A stretch of 39,214 nt of DNA from Flavobacterium sp. MC2016-06 (GCF_009711165.2 NZ_WMID02000044.1:1-39214); one strand, 5' to 3'; positions 7,694 to 17,092 are shown, numbered from the stretch's first letter. Translations and numbers: made by a program. Notes: generated by a model from the sequence alone, not told the origin.

Positions 7694-7897
7694 TTATTTT
7701 TTGTTAGAAAATATAAATAATGAAAAGACATTAGAAATCAACCCTGCAACAAGCCAAGAGCGCATCCAAAAAAATAAAAAATGAGATTTGTCTGCGCAGT
7801 TTATGCTGGCCAATGTAAAGGTGATAAAAAAGGTAGAAGTCAAATTCTGCAGGAATTGCGTTAAATGTTTCCTGTGATATAATTTGGCAATTTTCAC
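7694..7897 (-). CDS. DUF2798-family small membrane protein
   Basis: The 67-aa protein has two hydrophobic helices, about residues 14-32 and 46-63, joined by a short polar loop. The second helix carries the DUF2798 hallmark: FLFFWMRSWLVAGLISNVFS, with tryptophan, arginine and a small-residue helix. The function of the family is unknown; its members are small inner-membrane proteins. It begins 1 bp after the hmp stop codon and is followed at once by a terminator, so it is co-transcribed with flavohemoglobin. A link to nitric oxide or respiratory stress is inferred from that alone. Confidence 0.75.
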   Translation of the reverse strand: MKIAKLYHRKHLTQFLQNLTSTFFITFTLASINCADKSHFLFFWMRSWLVAGLISNVFSLFIFSNKK

Positions 7898-7898
7898 T

Positions 7899-9107
7899 TT
7901 AATTCAAATTGATTAACTGAGGTCCGAATTCTTCATAAAAAATATTTTCTTGATTTACATTCAAATTAATCAAAGCTTCGTATTGTGTTTTAATAAACAT
8001 TTCCGGTCCGCAGATATAAAATTTTGCTTCTTCTAATAAAATAGCTTCTTTACATTTATCAAGATCAACTCGGCCTTTTATAATTTGGTTAGAAGTGTCT
8101 TCTTCTTCAATTGTATCGTAAAAAGTGAAAGTCTCGAGATGTTTGGCTTCTTTTTTAATATCAATAATTTGATTTTTAAAAGCATGAACAGACTCGTTTC
8201 TACAGCCGTGAATCCAGATTGTTTTTTTATTTTGAATAGCATTTAAATTGGTTTCCAGCATACTCAGCATTGGCGTAAGACCAACGCCTCCGCTGATTAA
8301 TACTAATGGATTTTGAGAATCTTTTTCTAAATGAAATAATCCCGCTGGTGCTGAAATCGAAATAATGTCGCCTTCTGATTTTGAATGTAAGATGTGCGAA
8401 ACCATTCCTGCAGGATTGGGTGCAATTCCAGTTTCTTTCTTAACCGAAATTCTATAATATTCTGGATTAAAAGCAGTTGATAAACTGTATTGTCTCGGTT
8501 GTAAAAGATTTAATTCGGGAACAAAAACCTGAACGCTGATGAATTGTCCTGCATGAAAATTGGCAATTGCTTTTTGGTCTTCAGGATAAAGATAAAACGA
8601 TTTGATTTCGCTTGATTCCTGTACAATCTTTTTAATAACAAATTTTCTCCACCCGTTCCAGCTTCCTGCTTTTGCAGCATTTTCTTGATACATTTCTTTT
8701 TCAAGATGAATCATAATATCGGCAAGCTGATAAAAAGCAATTGTCCAAGCATCAAGAATTTCCTGTGTTGCAGCTTCGCCTACAACTTCGCCAATAGAAG
8801 CAATAAGATGAGTTCCTACTATTTTATATTGTTCGGGCTGGATGTTTAGACTTCTATGTTTGGCACCAATTCCTTTTAAGACATCGATTAATACACTCGG
8901 ATTTTCAATGTTTTCGGCGTAAGCCAAAACTGCATTTGCTAAAGCAGATTTTTGTTTTCCGTTAGCCTGATTTCCCATATTAAAAAGATTTTTCAATTCA
9001 GGATGCGCCTTAAACATTCGGGCATAAAAATAATTGGTTAAGACTTCACCGCTTTCTTTTAATATTGGAATTGTAGCTTTGATGAGCTCTTTTTGAGATG
9101 CATTCAT
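7899..9107 (-). CDS. hmp: Flavohemoglobin, nitric oxide dioxygenase
   Basis: The 402-aa length matches the family. The N-terminal globin domain (1-140) has the distal tyrosine Y28 in NYFYARMF and the proximal heme histidine H84 in GAKHRSL. The FAD-binding domain (about 150-260) has RQYSLS, and the NAD(P)H domain (265-402) has SGGVGLTPMLSML and ends with FYEEFGPQ. Hmp oxidises NO to nitrate using O2 and NAD(P)H in the cytoplasm and is the main aerobic NO defence. All ligands and cofactor motifs are intact. It is the first gene of an operon with a DUF2798 protein. Upstream lies a -7 box and a perfect dyad that fits a Crp/Fnr-type activator. Confidence 0.96.
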   Translation of the reverse strand: MNASQKELIKATIPILKESGEVLTNYFYARMFKAHPELKNLFNMGNQANGKQKSALANAVLAYAENIENPSVLIDVLKGIGAKHRSLNIQPEQYKIVGTHLIASIGEVVGEAATQEILDAWTIAFYQLADIMIHLEKEMYQENAAKAGSWNGWRKFVIKKIVQESSEIKSFYLYPEDQKAIANFHAGQFISVQVFVPELNLLQPRQYSLSTAFNPEYYRISVKKETGIAPNPAGMVSHILHSKSEGDIISISAPAGLFHLEKDSQNPLVLISGGVGLTPMLSMLETNLNAIQNKKTIWIHGCRNESVHAFKNQIIDIKKEAKHLETFTFYDTIEEEDTSNQIIKGRVDLDKCKEAILLEEAKFYICGPEMFIKTQYEALINLNVNQENIFYEEFGPQLINLN

Positions 9108-9187
9108 TTTGTGATATTTATGATAAGATTAGAATTGAATATATTGGATAGTAAAAAAGTATAAAGCGCTTTATAATTTTACTTTCA

Positions 9188-9234
9188 CAAATATAAAGCT
9201 GTGCCAAAAGCTGATTTTATGACTCAAATCATAA
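9188..9234 (-). promoter_or_regulatory. Candidate hmp promoter with Crp/Fnr-like operator
   Basis: On the minus strand a perfect -7 box TATATTTG spans 9195-9188. Instead of a -33 TTG at the right distance there is an 18-bp perfect dyad TTATGA-N6-TCATAA at 9217-9234. Its centre is 34 bp upstream of the centre of the -7 box, near -41, the class II activator position. The dyad is like Crp/Fnr-family sites in size and symmetry. The regulator is not in the window. Confidence 0.5.
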
Positions 9235-9246
9235 GAGGTAAAAAAA

Positions 9247-10000
9247 GGAGAATATTTAGAGAAATAATTCACAGAATTGTCATTTCTATAAAGTTTGCGG
9301 CTTTCCTGCAAGGTTTTCAAAACCTTGCAGGATGTAAATACGCAATGTTTTTCTGCAAAATATTTTAGGGAAGAGTTAGAAAAAGGAGAATATTTAGAGA
9401 AATAATTAACAGAATTGTCATTTCTATAAAGTTTGCGGTTTTCCTGCAAGGTTTCCAAAACCTTGTAGGTATGCTATATGTGAACGAAATAAAATTGACG
9501 TAAAAATTTAAACCTACAAGGTTTTGGAAACCTTGCAGGATGTAAATACGCAATGTTTCTCCACAAAATATTTTAGGGAAGAGTTAGAAAAAGGAGAATA
9601 TTTAGAGAAATAATTCACAGAATTGTCATTTTTATAAAGTTTGTGGCTTTCCTACAAGGTTTCCAAAACCTTGTAGGTATGCTACATTTGAACGAAATAA
9701 AATTGACGTAAAAATTAAGACCTACAAGGTTTTGGAAACCTTGCAGGATGTAAATACACAATGTTTCTCCACAAAATATTTTAGAGAAGGGTTAGAAAAA
9801 GGAGAATATTTAAAGAAATAATTCACAGAATGTCATTTCTATAAAGTTTGCGGCTTTCCTGCAAGGTTTCCAAAACCTTGTAGGTATGCTACAAGTGAAC
9901 GAAATAAAATTGGAGTAAAAATTTAAACCTACAAGGTTTTGGAAACCTTGCAGGATGCAAATACGCAATGTTTTCCTGAAAAATATTTTGGAGACGGACA
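9247..10000. repeat. Array of 208-bp tandem repeats between hmp and the fecI-like gene
   Basis: Four units start at 9247, 9385, 9593 and 9801, marked by GGAGAATA. Units 2 and 3 are 208 bp, unit 1 is 138 bp and unit 4 fades out near 10000. Each full unit holds two palindromes with cores like CCTGCAAGGTTTCC/AAAACCTTGTAGG, in mirror order, flanking about 45 bp that contains GAACGAAATAAAATTG. Unit 1 lacks exactly the 70 bp between the palindrome centres and keeps one fused palindrome. Open frames inside the array are repeats of each other and are not genes. Confidence 0.9.
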
Positions 10001-10221
10001 ACTTTTTGGTTGCTTAATGTTTTTAAAAAGCATTCATTTCCTACACTTTTTTCAGTGATTTTAGAGATTTGGTGCTAATTCTTTTTTCGAATAGCAGTTT
10101 TGTTCATTAAAAAATTATATTTGCCGCTATAAAAGCAGATAAAATCAATTCAGAACAAGGACATATTAAAATTGATGAGGCGTACTATAAGGAACTTTTT
10201 TATTCCTTATATCCAAGACTT

Positions 10222-10686
10222 GTGAGCTATAGTTTTAATTATGTGAAGGATAATTTTGCTGCCGAAGAAGTGGTAGAAACCGTAATGCTGCAATTATGGG
10301 AAGATCGTTTAAAATTTGAAAAAGTAAACGACGTAAAATCCTATTTGTATACCATGGTAAAAAACGGATCTGTATCTGCTTTAAAAAAACAACAAAAAAA
10401 CGTTAAGCTTGACGAATCTCTTTCTGATGATGTTTTAGAATTTGATTTTAATATTTTAGAAGAAGAAGTATATTCTGTCTTAATTGAAGCTTTAAATTCA
10501 TTACCAGAAAAATGTAAAGAAGTTTTTGAACTTTCTTGTTTAGAGGGAATGAAATACAAAGATATCGCCGAACAGCTTGCTATTTCTGTAAATACTGTAA
10601 AGTCGCAGCGCGCCCGCGCCATCGATTTATTGAAAGAAAAACTAAAGAATCACTCCGAACTTTTATTTATTTTGCTTTTTCTTTAA
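10222..10686 (+). CDS. FecI-like ECF sigma factor
   Basis: The 154 aa counted from the GTG at 10222 include most of sigma region 2 (FAAEEVVETVMLQLWEDRLKF, KSYLYTMVKNGSVSAL) and region 4 with the helix-turn-helix MKYKDIAEQLAISVNTVKSQRARA. This start cuts into region 2: the frame is open back to 10111, and the residues before 10222 (EAYYKELFYSLYPRLVSYS) are typical region 2 sequence. No ATG, GTG or TTG exists in that frame, so translation probably begins at ATT 10165 (IKIDEAYY...) or another rare start. A TATATTTG -7-like box is at 10116-10123. The FecR-type partner follows 100 bp downstream. The sigma factor probably drives the SusC/SusD genes when FecR signals. Confidence 0.88.
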   Translation: MSYSFNYVKDNFAAEEVVETVMLQLWEDRLKFEKVNDVKSYLYTMVKNGSVSALKKQQKNVKLDESLSDDVLEFDFNILEEEVYSVLIEALNSLPEKCKEVFELSCLEGMKYKDIAEQLAISVNTVKSQRARAIDLLKEKLKNHSELLFILLFL

Positions 10687-10786
10687 AAAAAATCAAAAAT
10701 CTTTCCACCCATTTTTAGTGTTTCGTACTCTTAGTTATATAACATTTACTTAAAGTGTTAATAACTGATACTTAATATCAAAAAAT

Positions 10787-11992
10787 ATGTCTTTAGGAAA
10801 GAAAGAATTTATAGTCGCTGATCTTATAAGAAAGGAGTTGCTTATAGGAGAATTATCGATAGAAGAAAATGCTTTTTTGCAAGAATGGCTTTCTGCACCC
10901 GAAAACCAGGAATATTATCAAAAGGTTATTGATTTCGAAACCTTAAAATCAAAAGAAGCATTTTATAGCGCAATCAATACTGATATTGCATTTGAAAGAG
11001 TTAGGGAGAAAATCAATAAAAATAATACGCCGGTTGTGCCTTTATTCAGGTACAAACATTTACTAAAATACGCGGCCGTATTTTTGGTCTTGCTGGGTAT
11101 TACGGCAACCTTTCTTTTTACAATTGATGAAGAAGGGCAGAAAGAAGTTGTAGTAAACAGTATTTCTCCAAAATACAATAATCCAACTTTAATTTTGGCA
11201 GACGGAACAGTAGTTTCATTAGAACCTAAAAGAGAAAAGATTGTTTCTAAAAATGGTGTGATCTCAAATGTAAATCAAGTTTTGGTTTACGATACAAAAG
11301 CGTTGCAGGGCACTACCTCAACAGGAGATAATACTTTAATAGTTCCTGTTGGCGGTATTTATGCTGTAAACCTTTCAGACGGAACCAAAGTTTGGTTAAA
11401 CTCAAAATCGTCGTTACGCTATCCAGTAGAATTTAGCGGCGATACCAGAACAGTAACTTTAGAAGGAGAAGCTTATTTTGAAGTAACCAAAAATCCGCAC
11501 AGCCCATTTACGGTAAAAACAAAATCGGGTAATGTAACCGTATTAGGAACTCATTTTAATGTTAGTTCGTATATAGAAGATCAAGTGTTTGCAGCAACAC
11601 TTGCCGAAGGAAAAGTTAAGGTTTCTAATAATGCAAATGTTTCAGACAAAACAGATGTTTTTTTAGTACCAGGACAGCAAGCTAGAATAAATAATAAAAC
11701 AGACGGCATTATAAGAGTGGCAGAAGTAGATCCTGCAGCATATACGGCTTGGAAAGACGGCAAATTTTATTTTGAAAATGAAGACCTAAAAAGCATTCTA
11801 ACCAAAATGGCAAGATGGTACAATTTTAATGTGAAGTTTGAGAGTAAATCTTTAGAGCAGGTTAAGTTTACGGGAATTGTATTAAAAGAAGAACCAATAG
11901 ATCATCTGCTTGACATTATAAGTAAAACATCCAACATAAATTATAAAATAACCAAAGTAAACCATGTCTATGAAGTAACCGTAAGTAAGTAA
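10787..11992 (+). CDS. FecR-family anti-sigma factor
   Basis: The 401-aa protein has a cytoplasmic N-terminal part (1-90, including LSIEENAFLQEWLSAPEN typical of the family), one membrane helix (about 92-112), a periplasmic FecR domain (about 180-275; GGIYAVNLSDGTKVWLNSKS, VTLEGEAYFEVTKN) and a C-terminal DUF4974 domain (about 325-400). FecR proteins hold the sigma factor and release or activate it when the STN domain of a TonB-dependent transporter signals from the outer membrane. The sigma gene is upstream and the STN-bearing SusC-like transporter downstream, so the three form a full cell-surface signalling set. Confidence 0.95.
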   Translation: MSLGKKEFIVADLIRKELLIGELSIEENAFLQEWLSAPENQEYYQKVIDFETLKSKEAFYSAINTDIAFERVREKINKNNTPVVPLFRYKHLLKYAAVFLVLLGITATFLFTIDEEGQKEVVVNSISPKYNNPTLILADGTVVSLEPKREKIVSKNGVISNVNQVLVYDTKALQGTTSTGDNTLIVPVGGIYAVNLSDGTKVWLNSKSSLRYPVEFSGDTRTVTLEGEAYFEVTKNPHSPFTVKTKSGNVTVLGTHFNVSSYIEDQVFAATLAEGKVKVSNNANVSDKTDVFLVPGQQARINNKTDGIIRVAEVDPAAYTAWKDGKFYFENEDLKSILTKMARWYNFNVKFESKSLEQVKFTGIVLKEEPIDHLLDIISKTSNINYKITKVNHVYEVTVSK

Positions 11993-12000
11993 AAAAAAAA

Positions 12001-12026
12001 CCGGAAAATATTGCAGTATTTCCCGG
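12001..12026 (+). terminator. Hairpin between fecR and susC-like genes
   Basis: CCGGAAAATA (12001-12010) pairs with TATTTCCCGG (12017-12026) with one mismatch and a 6-nt loop, directly after the fecR stop and a run of A. No U-tract follows, so it is at most a weak or partial terminator, or a processing or stability element that separates regulator from transporter levels. Confidence 0.45.
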
Positions 12027-12090
12027 CGAGTATTTGTTTAGTCGACAAAAGAGTTCAAAAATCAATTAACCAACCAAAACGTTTAAAAGT

Positions 12091-15000
12091 ATGAAAAAAA
12101 ACCTATCCGCAAAAGATTGTGGGGTAAAAACCACTCTTTGGGATAAATTTCTTTCAATTATGAAGAAATCCCTAATATTATCAATATTTCTTTTCAATAT
12201 AGTCGCTTTTGCTTATTCGCAAAAAGTGAGTATCAACGCAAGAAATATATCAGTTTCGAGTGTATTAAAATCAATTACGAAAAAAACAAATGTCGAGTTT
12301 TTTTACAGTGATGATATGTTTGATGCACAGCGAAGAGTAAATATATCTGTAAATAATGCAGATGTAATCAATGTTATTAAAGAACTTATCGGTGATGGAT
12401 TTAAAGCCGAATTTGTAAATAATAAACTGATTGTTATTGCTGTAAATCAAAAAGCAAATACAGTAAAATCTTCTGTAGTAGATGAAAGAGTTAAAATAAA
12501 AGGAGTAGTTACCAATATTAAAAAGGAATTTTTAATTGGTGTTACTATTTGGGTAAAAGGTACTAGAGATGGTGCAAATACTAATTTTGACGGCTCGTAT
12601 GAAATTATGGCAAAAAAAGGCGATGTTCTTGTTTTTGAGTATATGGGATACAAAAAATTAGAAGTTACCGTTACAGACAGTTTGATTATCAATCCTATTA
12701 TGTTAGAAGACATCAATATTCTTGATGAGATTAAAGTTGTTTCTACAGGATATCAAAAAATAGACAGAGAGCGTTCTACTGGATCTTATGCGGTAGTTAC
12801 AGCAAAAGATTTAGAAAAAATTCCTGTAAATAACGTATTACATCGATTAGAAGGACAAGTTGCAGGTCTGCAATTAAATATTTTAGATTCTGATAACACG
12901 TTTGTATACGGAACTACTACTGGTTCTGCTGCAGGAAAATCAAGTTACAATGTTTCCATTAGAGGAAAATCTACTTTTGATCAATTTGGAACTAATTCAA
13001 TGCCGCTGATAGTACTTAATGGTACGCCTACAGAGTTGGATATTAGAACAATAAATCCAAATGATATTGAGAAAATTACCTTTTTAAAAGATGCGGCTGC
13101 GGCTTCTATCTATGGTGCAAGAGCAGCAAATGGAGTTATGGTAATTGATACCAAAAAAGGAAAACAAGGAAAAACGAGAGTTAATTTTTCTCAAAACTAT
13201 AGCTTTTCTAATAAACCTTCTTTGTCAAAATTACCACTTATGAATTCGGCTCAGGTTTTAAATTTGGAGCAGGAATTTGTAGATAAAAATTTGGTTACAG
13301 ATCCAGCAAGTGTAACGTATATGCTTACTACTCCGGTTAGTCAGGGAATGGATTTAATGTTTCAGTACAAAAGAGGCGATATAACAGAAGCTCAGAAAAA
13401 TGCTGGTTTAGCGGCATTAAGCGGTCGTAATACTTATGGGCAGGCAGAGAAGTATTTCTTACAGGCGTCAACAAGTCAAAATTATGATTTGTCATTCAGC
13501 GGTGCAGAAAATGATTATTCGTATTTCATGTCAGGATCGTATTCTAAAGAAGAAACGCAGGCAAAAGGAACAGATGGACAGCGTTTGACTTTATTGTCTA
13601 ATCAGGACTTTAAGCTTTTTAATTATGTAAAAATGACAACAAGCTTAAGAGGTTCGATCTTTAAATACAATCAAAACGGTTTAGGGCTTGGTCCATTAGG
13701 AACTTCAACCACTACTTTATTGCCTTACGATCAGATTGTTGGTGATAACGGGAACTCTGTTGATTATTATCGCAGATATTATGCAGCACAGACTATTCCG
13801 TTGGAGCAGGCAGGATATTTACCATGGACGTATAACTATGTTGATGAAATGAATAATGCCGATAAAACGACAAATGAGCAGAATTTTGGTGCTACAATTT
13901 CGGCTACATTGCCTTTATTAAAAGGTTTAGATGCAGTGGGTACCTATTCTGTAGAAACTTCTAGATCATCAAATGACAATATGTATAATGAGAATACTTA
14001 TTATACCCGCGATTTAATCAACTCGACTACCTCAATAAACAGTGACGGTGATTTGGTAAAAGCGATTCCATATGGAGGAATTTATCAAAGTAATGTATTT
14101 GGAAAAGGCAGTCAGACTTTGAGAGGACAGCTGAACTATGATGGTATTATCGGAGAAGATCATTTGATCAATGCTATGGCAGGTATTGAAACCAGAGAAA
14201 CTAGAGAAACATTGGATGCAAGAACACTCTATGGTTACAACTCAAAAACGCAGACTTCAATAGATCTTCCTTCACAAAATTATGTTGATGTAAACGGATA
14301 TAATTATACTTTGAGTAATGGAAATACGCATAAAGATGCCCGCAGAAGATTTTTATCCTATTATGCTAATGCGGGTTACACTTTCAAAAATAGATATACT
14401 ATTACTGGAAGTGCTCGTTTAGACGATTACAACAATTTTGGAATAGACAAAAAATTAAGAAGAACGCCATTATGGTCTACAGGAGCAAAATGGAATATTA
14501 AAGAAGAATCTTTTCTTAAAGAGGTAAATTTTGTTAATAATTTAGGCTTAAGAGCCAGTTACGGATATAACGGAAACATCAATTTAAACGTTTTTCCTTT
14601 TACGAACATTAGTGTAGCTGATTTAGATACATTTTCGCAGCAACCTTATGCTTTTATTTCCTCGCCGGCAAACCCTAATTTGCGCTGGGAAAAAACAGGT
14701 ATTCTAAATGTCGGATTAGACTTTTCGATTTTAAACAGCAGATTAAACGGTACAGTAGAGTATTACAAAAAAGACAGTAAAGATTTGATTGTAGAATTTC
14801 CTATTTCTCCGTTTTATGGAACTACAAACAGTTCATTGACACAAAATGCAGCAACTTTACAAGGACACGGAATCGATTTAAGTCTGAATGGAACTATTCT
14901 TAAAGCAAAGGACTTTTCATGGAATTCTGCACTTGTAGTTTCTTATAATACAACTGAAATTACGGATTCTCGTTTTAATAATTACAGCCAGTATTTAAAC

Positions 15001-15684
15001 GGCTCGGGTGGTGGAACACCTCCAGTTGAAGGCTATCCGTTAGGCAGTGTATTTGCTTTTAGATCAGCAGGATTAGATGCAACAGGAAGAACTCAGGTAT
15101 ATGATAAATCTGGAAACATTGTTAATTCGTTTACTTCTCTTAAAGATATTGATGACATGAAGTATATGGGAAATAATGTTCCTTCTTACTTTGGAAGTAT
15201 CAGCCAGACTTTCAATTATAAAAAATTCTCATTGTACATTTTGGCAACTTATAAATTTGATTATGTATTATTTAAACCAACTTACGGACAATATGTAAAT
15301 AGATCAGGAAGATTTAATCAATATGATTTAAATACGGATATTGACCAAAGATGGAGAAATCCAGGAGACGAAGCTACTACTTCTGTACCCGGAATCCAGG
15401 GATCAACAGGACTTAGTTATATAAGATACATTAATGGTGAAGATCAAGTTATAGATGGAGATCACATTCGTTTTAGAGAATTATCTTTAAAATATGATAT
15501 GACCGATCTTATAAACAGAGGTTTTGTTAGAGGTGCTTCGGTAACTTTTACGGCTAGAAATCTTGGGTTTTTCTGGAGAAAAAATAAAGACGGTTTAGAT
15601 CCTGACTTTTTACCCTACACGGGAACTAATATGAAGCTGCCAGCAATGGCCATCTATTCACTTGGTTTTAATGTTAATTTTTAA
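12091..15684 (+). CDS. SusC/RagA-type TonB-linked outer-membrane transporter with STN domain
   Basis: The 1197-aa protein has a long basic N-terminus and a signal helix (about 25-43, ending AYSQ). It continues with an STN signalling domain (about 50-115), a carboxypeptidase-regulatory-like domain (about 130-210, GVTIWVKGTRDGANTNFDGSY), a plug with the SusC signature DAAAASIYGARAANGVMVI (around 345-360) and a 22-strand-type barrel ending in YSLGFNVNF. It imports a ligand across the outer membrane with SusD as lid and TonB-ExbBD energy. The STN domain pairs it with the upstream FecR. A second ATG at 12160 would start nearer the signal peptide, but long N-termini are usual in STN-bearing relatives. 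The substrate cannot be read from sequence. Confidence 0.95.
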   Translation: MKKNLSAKDCGVKTTLWDKFLSIMKKSLILSIFLFNIVAFAYSQKVSINARNISVSSVLKSITKKTNVEFFYSDDMFDAQRRVNISVNNADVINVIKELIGDGFKAEFVNNKLIVIAVNQKANTVKSSVVDERVKIKGVVTNIKKEFLIGVTIWVKGTRDGANTNFDGSYEIMAKKGDVLVFEYMGYKKLEVTVTDSLIINPIMLEDINILDEIKVVSTGYQKIDRERSTGSYAVVTAKDLEKIPVNNVLHRLEGQVAGLQLNILDSDNTFVYGTTTGSAAGKSSYNVSIRGKSTFDQFGTNSMPLIVLNGTPTELDIRTINPNDIEKITFLKDAAAASIYGARAANGVMVIDTKKGKQGKTRVNFSQNYSFSNKPSLSKLPLMNSAQVLNLEQEFVDKNLVTDPASVTYMLTTPVSQGMDLMFQYKRGDITEAQKNAGLAALSGRNTYGQAEKYFLQASTSQNYDLSFSGAENDYSYFMSGSYSKEETQAKGTDGQRLTLLSNQDFKLFNYVKMTTSLRGSIFKYNQNGLGLGPLGTSTTTLLPYDQIVGDNGNSVDYYRRYYAAQTIPLEQAGYLPWTYNYVDEMNNADKTTNEQNFGATISATLPLLKGLDAVGTYSVETSRSSNDNMYNENTYYTRDLINSTTSINSDGDLVKAIPYGGIYQSNVFGKGSQTLRGQLNYDGIIGEDHLINAMAGIETRETRETLDARTLYGYNSKTQTSIDLPSQNYVDVNGYNYTLSNGNTHKDARRRFLSYYANAGYTFKNRYTITGSARLDDYNNFGIDKKLRRTPLWSTGAKWNIKEESFLKEVNFVNNLGLRASYGYNGNINLNVFPFTNISVADLDTFSQQPYAFISSPANPNLRWEKTGILNVGLDFSILNSRLNGTVEYYKKDSKDLIVEFPISPFYGTTNSSLTQNAATLQGHGIDLSLNGTILKAKDFSWNSALVVSYNTTEITDSRFNNYSQYLNGSGGGTPPVEGYPLGSVFAFRSAGLDATGRTQVYDKSGNIVNSFTSLKDIDDMKYMGNNVPSYFGSISQTFNYKKFSLYILATYKFDYVLFKPTYGQYVNRSGRFNQYDLNTDIDQRWRNPGDEATTSVPGIQGSTGLSYIRYINGEDQVIDGDHIRFRELSLKYDMTDLINRGFVRGASVTFTARNLGFFWRKNKDGLDPDFLPYTGTNMKLPAMAIYSLGFNVNF

Positions 15685-15694
15685 TTTTTTAAAG

Positions 15695-17092
15695 ATGAAA
15701 AAATATTTTAAATATATAGCAATTGCGGCAGTAGGAGCAGTTGTATTAAGCTGTGATAATTATGTCGATATTAAAACCGAAGGAAGATTAATACCTGAAG
15801 AAGTTGAAAACTACAGGTACCTTTTAAACAATTCTGCACAATATGACAGGACTTACGGTGATATTGATATAGCATCAGATGACATCAGCTTTCAAAATGA
15901 AGCCCAGACAACTGAATTAGCAGCGGCAGATTATCTGCGTCCTTTTACCAATATGTATAAATGGTCTGAGAAAATATATTTTGACGGTGAGCATGATTCT
16001 GATATGGAGACCCTTTACGCTGAATTAAACAGTGTTAATGTGGTTATCAATGAAGTAATGAAAAGTAAAAACGGAACAGAAGCCGAAAAAGCAGCCTTAA
16101 AAGCAGAAGCAGAAGTACATCGTGCGTATATTTTTTTGATGCTGGTTAATACCTTTGGAAAAGCGTATGATGCTACAACATCAGCCACAGATCCCGGTAT
16201 TGTTCTTTTTACAACACCTACAGTTTCAGATAATATCACTAGAACTTCGGTTCAAGCTGCTTACGATGTAATTCTGGCAGATTTGAATGATGCAGTAAAT
16301 GCAGGTTTAAAACCAGTAAATTCAGGTACTAATGTAGCATTTCCTTCCAGAGCTGCAGCATACGCACTTTTGTCTAGAACCTATTTGTACATGCGCAACT
16401 ATCCTCTTGCATTGGAAAATGCTGAAAAATCACTGGCGCTTCAAAGTACATTGACTAATATGGCAGATTACGAATTTGATGCTTATCCAACAAGAAGATT
16501 TGATAAAGAATTGATATTGTCAAAGTATAACGGTTATAGTTCTTTTAGTTATTCACCTCAGATTTTAGCGCTGAGTAATGAACTAATCAATTCATTTGAC
16601 ACCAATGATTTACGTTATGTAATGTTTACACAACCAACAAGCAGTTATAACTCTGCTTATACACTAGGAAGAACTTATTCTAGAGAAGCACTTACAGGAG
16701 AAAGTAGAAATGCAGGACCAACTGTACCAGAAATGATGCTTGTAAAAGCAGAATGTCTAGCAAGAGCTGGTTCTGGTGACTTGGCAATAGCAGAAATAAA
16801 TAAATTGAGACAAAAAAGATTCAGAGCAGGAGAATATGTTGCCTTAACCGCAACAGATAGTAAAGATGCTTTGATCAAAGTTTTGGCAGAAAGAAGAAAA
16901 GAACTAATGGGAAGAGGCGGTTTTAGATGGTTTGATTTAAAACGATTAAACAAAGAACCAGAATTTGCTAAAACCATTACACATGATTTTGCTGGACAAA
17001 CGCTAACACTTGCCCCAAATAGTGACCGTTACCAATTACCATTTGCTCCAATCTATTTTGATTACGCTCCAAACCTACAGCAGAATCCATAA
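15695..17092 (+). CDS. SusD/RagB-type ligand-binding lipoprotein
   Basis: Starting at ATG 15695 (10 bp after the susC-like stop) gives 465 aa with a lipoprotein signal: MKKYFKY, a hydrophobic helix and VVLSC with the lipidated cysteine near residue 20. TTG and ATG codons further upstream in frame overlap the transporter end and would spoil the signal. The body has the TPR-like helices of SusD (AYIFLMLVNTFGKAYD, FPSRAAAYALLSRTYLYMRNY), the RKELMGRGGFRWFDLKRL motif near the C-terminus and the closing LPFAPIYFDYAPNLQQNP. SusD covers the SusC barrel on the cell surface and captures the ligand. It is on the short side, closer to RagB-like proteins than to SusD of starch loci. Confidence 0.95.
   Translation: MKKYFKYIAIAAVGAVVLSCDNYVDIKTEGRLIPEEVENYRYLLNNSAQYDRTYGDIDIASDDISFQNEAQTTELAAADYLRPFTNMYKWSEKIYFDGEHDSDMETLYAELNSVNVVINEVMKSKNGTEAEKAALKAEAEVHRAYIFLMLVNTFGKAYDATTSATDPGIVLFTTPTVSDNITRTSVQAAYDVILADLNDAVNAGLKPVNSGTNVAFPSRAAAYALLSRTYLYMRNYPLALENAEKSLALQSTLTNMADYEFDAYPTRRFDKELILSKYNGYSSFSYSPQILALSNELINSFDTNDLRYVMFTQPTSSYNSAYTLGRTYSREALTGESRNAGPTVPEMMLVKAECLARAGSGDLAIAEINKLRQKRFRAGEYVALTATDSKDALIKVLAERRKELMGRGGFRWFDLKRLNKEPEFAKTITHDFAGQTLTLAPNSDRYQLPFAPIYFDYAPNLQQNP

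Noticed and set aside
9247..10000. Possible CRISPR array
   Set aside because: Units are 138-208 bp with internal palindromes, and the sequence between repeats is itself repeated rather than unique; no cas gene is near.
9171..10001. Three minus-strand open frames of 62-95 codons with similar peptides
   Set aside because: They are read-throughs of the 208-bp repeat units, resemble only each other, and show no domain or start context.
10222..17092. Siderophore uptake by the FecI-FecR-transporter set
   Set aside because: The transporter has a SusD partner and no siderophore or iron gene is near, so the Fec-type regulation alone does not indicate iron.
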